Positions 61,900-64,000 of a stretch of 64,000 nt of DNA are shown in pieces. Each line of letters starts with the position of its first letter. The stretch's first letter is position 1. The DNA lies in the NCBI GenBank assembly GCA_021648125.1, contig JAKITK010000002.1, positions 54,776 through 118,775 on the forward strand, read 5' to 3'. The notes beneath the pieces are model-generated. The model was not told the DNA's origin, did no database searches, and saw only the letters and a program-made list of their open reading frames with translations. Made by a program: the position numbers and the translations under genes. This stretch comes from Lysobacterales bacterium (GTDB lineage: Bacteria > Pseudomonadota > Gammaproteobacteria > Xanthomonadales > SZUA-36).

Positions 61900-63768
61900 G
61901 TGCAAAACTTAAAACTTGAGTAAAACTTGAGGACAGACGGAGCGCCGAGCTAAATCGGCAGAAGATTGGAGGTGAAAGCCCTCTACTCAGTAGGGATTAA
62001 CCATCCGCTGAGACCTTGAGTCATGAGCCGCTGGTCGTAAGGCCAGAGGTTAAGCGTTGACAGAGGAACATGCAGGCTCAGTATTGAGCTCCGAAATCAC
62101 TATTTGAGAACGCTGACCTTGTTGTCTGATGGGGAAGGCCACACGAACCACATGCGAGTTGGTGAGCATGAGGATCGGTTCTCCGGAGTCATAGACCTGG
62201 TGCATGTATGGATGTCTTTTGTGCGGAACTCGGGAGGTCCTGCTGTAGGCCATGGATAATCCAACCATGGCAGTTTCGGGGGAGATTTTTCTCGTAGCCC
62301 GAGATATTACGGCAGGAAGTCGGACAAGATAATAGTAGTGAGGAAGCCCATGAACAATGTAGCGAAAACCGTGTTGTGAGTACTACGGCGGAGTGGGTGG
62401 AGCGAAGTGTCTTGACAGAGAGAAAGTGGAGTTAAACCAGCGTGATGATGACCATGAGCATAACAGCAGCGTTTCCGGTATTAACTCGACTACATGCAGC
62501 GGCTGGCGTGGATGGTGAAGACTGGCGTAGTTATGGTGAGGATCTTCCCCCAAGCTAACGGATCTTTGCCATCGCCTGCATACCAACAGCTATAGGCCGC
62601 AACCGGTAAAGCGAATCTGGATACCTAAAGATGATGGGCAGCAACGACCGATAGGGATAACCACCCTGGAGGATAAAATCGTACAGCAAGCACTGGTCTG
62701 GGTATTGGAAACGATTTACGAGAATGACTTTCGCGGTTTTAGCTATGGATTTCGCCCCGGTCTCAATCAACATCGCGCACTGGATGCGGTATATATGGCG
62801 ATTACGGCGAAGAAGGTCAGTTGGGTATTGGACGCAGATATTCAGAAGTTCTTTGATAGCATCGATCATGATTGGTTACTGCTGTTTCTGGAGCACAGAA
62901 TATCCGATCCAAAAGTTCTCAGGCTTATCAAGCTAACGCTAACGGCCGGAGTAGTGGATCAAGGCTGTAAATCCAGAACGGTGGTGGGGACACCACAAGG
63001 TGCGGTGATATCACCACTATTGGGGAATATCTGTCTGCACTATGTGTTGGATTTATGGGTGGAGCAATGGCGGAAACGCTATGCTCGAGGCGAAGTGTAT
63101 GTTGTCAGATATGCTGATGACACGGTATTTTGCTTCCAGTACAAGGCCGACGGAGAACGCTTCCAAAGAGCGTTAAACGAAAGGCTGGCAAGTTTTAAAT
63201 TAACGCTGAATCAGGCTAAAACGCAGCTGATTGAGTTTGGGCGATTTGCAGAGTCTAATCGGAAGGAGCGGGGAGAAAGAAAGCCGCAGACATTCGATTT
63301 TCTGGGGTTTACCCATATCTGCTCGCATCGGCGCAGTGATGGTGGTTTTAAGCTATTGCGAAAGACCATAGCCAAGCGTCAACGCAGGAAGCTCAACGAG
63401 ATCAGGGCGGTACTGAAGAAGAGCTATCATAAACGGCCAGCGGTAGTTGGTCGATGGCTGAAGGTCGTGGTACAGGGTTACTTTAATTACTATGCAGTAC
63501 CGGGCAATATACAGGTGTTAGACGGTTTCAGGACAGCGGTGATACGCTTATGGATAAAGGCGATGAGGCGGCGGAGTCAACGGGGTAGTTCAGTACCGTG
63601 GCGGAAATTCGTCAGGCTCATCAACTGGTTTATCCCGAAGGCGCGAGCAATTCACCCATACCCCAACCAGCGGCTGTGTGTTTGACTTGATGTAGGAGCC
63701 GTATGCGTTAGTAGCGCACGTACGGATCTGTGCGGGGGGTACCGGGTAACCGGTATTCCTACCGTGAC
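61900..63768 (+). mobile_element. Group II intron (5' boundary approximate)
   Basis: The region from about 61,900 to the IEP start is G/A-rich, structured non-coding sequence typical of domain I. A domain V hairpin is recognisable at 63696-63728 (GAGCCGTATGCG ... CGCACGTACGGATC), followed by a domain VI-like hairpin and an AC 3' end near 63768. It encodes a reverse transcriptase between the ribozyme halves. No GTGYG 5' end was identified with confidence, so the boundary is a guess between 61,880 and 61,945. Inserted downstream of the lipoprotein pair. Confidence 0.75.
62445..63685 (+). pseudogene. Group II intron reverse transcriptase/maturase, frameshifted
   Basis: The N-terminal piece from ATG 62445 reads ITAAFPVLTRLHAAAGVDGE, then DWRSYGEDLPP, and hits a stop. 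The rest continues one frame over (LCHRLHTNSYRPQPVKRIWI) to 63685. Restoring one C to the CCCCC run at 62547-62551 joins them. RT motifs are intact: GFSYGFRPG, the GTPQGAVISPLLGN block and the catalytic YADD in VVRYADDTVF. A maturase domain (GRWLKVVVQGYFNYYAVPGN) follows; no endonuclease domain is present. Either a real inactivating deletion or a homopolymer assembly error. Confidence 0.8.
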
Positions 63769-64000
63769 TTAAATTAAAACTGCTGTTCTTTGGTGATTAT
63801 GGAATTTGATGGTTTTTCATTCTGGTTTTTACTTTTGAATTATTCTAAAAGCCGTGACCTACTCAGAAATGCTCGGAATAGCCCGTTTTTCTATAATCAA
63901 GCCACACAAAAGCCTCAACAGCAATCCTGTCGAGGTGTTTTCTAAAGTGGTTTTCCTTATTCCAGAGCTGGAATGAGCTTTAACCCATGGTTCCACCGCT
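63769..64000. other. Window end, unresolved
   Basis: Downstream of the intron. A minus-strand frame open at the window edge (from 64000 to about 63868) could be the tail of a gene, but nothing in it was recognised. Confidence 0.3.

Noticed and set aside
62050..62268. Minus-strand 72-codon frame in the intron 5' region
   Set aside because: Lies in structured ribozyme sequence; antisense and without known domain.

Overview
The window looks like a chromosomal segment of a marine-type gammaproteobacterium with moderate G+C. The evidence is gene order and family membership: tamA-tamB, comM/ubiK/glnK, rpoZ-spoT-ridA-recG, gmk, yicC/rph/rdgB/hemW, rpmE2, gltA, mrcA/pilMNOPQ, hut genes, efpL, an ampG-like permease and a TonB-dependent receptor. 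No rRNA, tRNA or CRISPR array was found.

Layout. 1-8.4 kb (minus strand): tamB (3' end outside the window), tamA, an AlgR/LytR-type response regulator, the decayed remnant of its sensor kinase, and comM. 8.5-15.1 kb: an accessory block between comM and ubiK, which are often close neighbours. It holds a Fic protein, a deleted AAA ATPase, a secreted protein of unknown function, a signal-peptide-only stub, 43-bp direct repeats, a Phd/VapC-type toxin-antitoxin pair and two bacterial PH-domain membrane proteins. 15.3-19.3 kb: ubiK, glnK (no amtB follows), a beta-hydroxyacid dehydrogenase and a membrane TolB-like/TPR protein. 19.5-28.1 kb: a LysR regulator divergent from a metallo-beta-lactamase-fold hydrolase, then three exported DUF1254/DUF1214 proteins (one a double-module fusion) and a SnoaL-like protein. 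This is the best candidate for an undescribed pathway. 28.1-34.8 kb (minus): an RND pump remnant, recG, ridA, spoT, rpoZ, gmk, yicC. 34.9-39.2 kb (plus): rph, rdgB, hemW, rpmE2, gltA. 39.3-47.3 kb: mrcA divergent from the type IV pilus operon pilMNOPQ. 47.4-50.6 kb: hutG-hutF-DUF938 methyltransferase-msrC, tightly overlapped.

50.7-53.4 kb is a graveyard of mobile and defence-type debris: an IS66 fragment, a truncated small ORF with tandem operator-like repeats, a 116-bp MITE with IS4-type ends, a decapitated ImmA/IrrE protease gene, and a 16-bp perfect hairpin. 53.4-57.3 kb carries an AT-rich TonB receptor followed by an aminotransferase. 57.3-60.5 kb has efpL, an AmpG-like permease and an exported esterase. 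60.5-64 kb has an IS4 remnant sharing its end sequence with the MITE, two small lipoprotein genes and a group II intron whose reverse transcriptase is frameshifted.

Functional themes: outer-membrane biogenesis (TamAB), stringent response and transcription (SpoT, RpoZ), pili, nitrogen signalling (GlnK) and the end of histidine degradation (HutF to HutG). All assignments come from reading the sequence. No database search was run.
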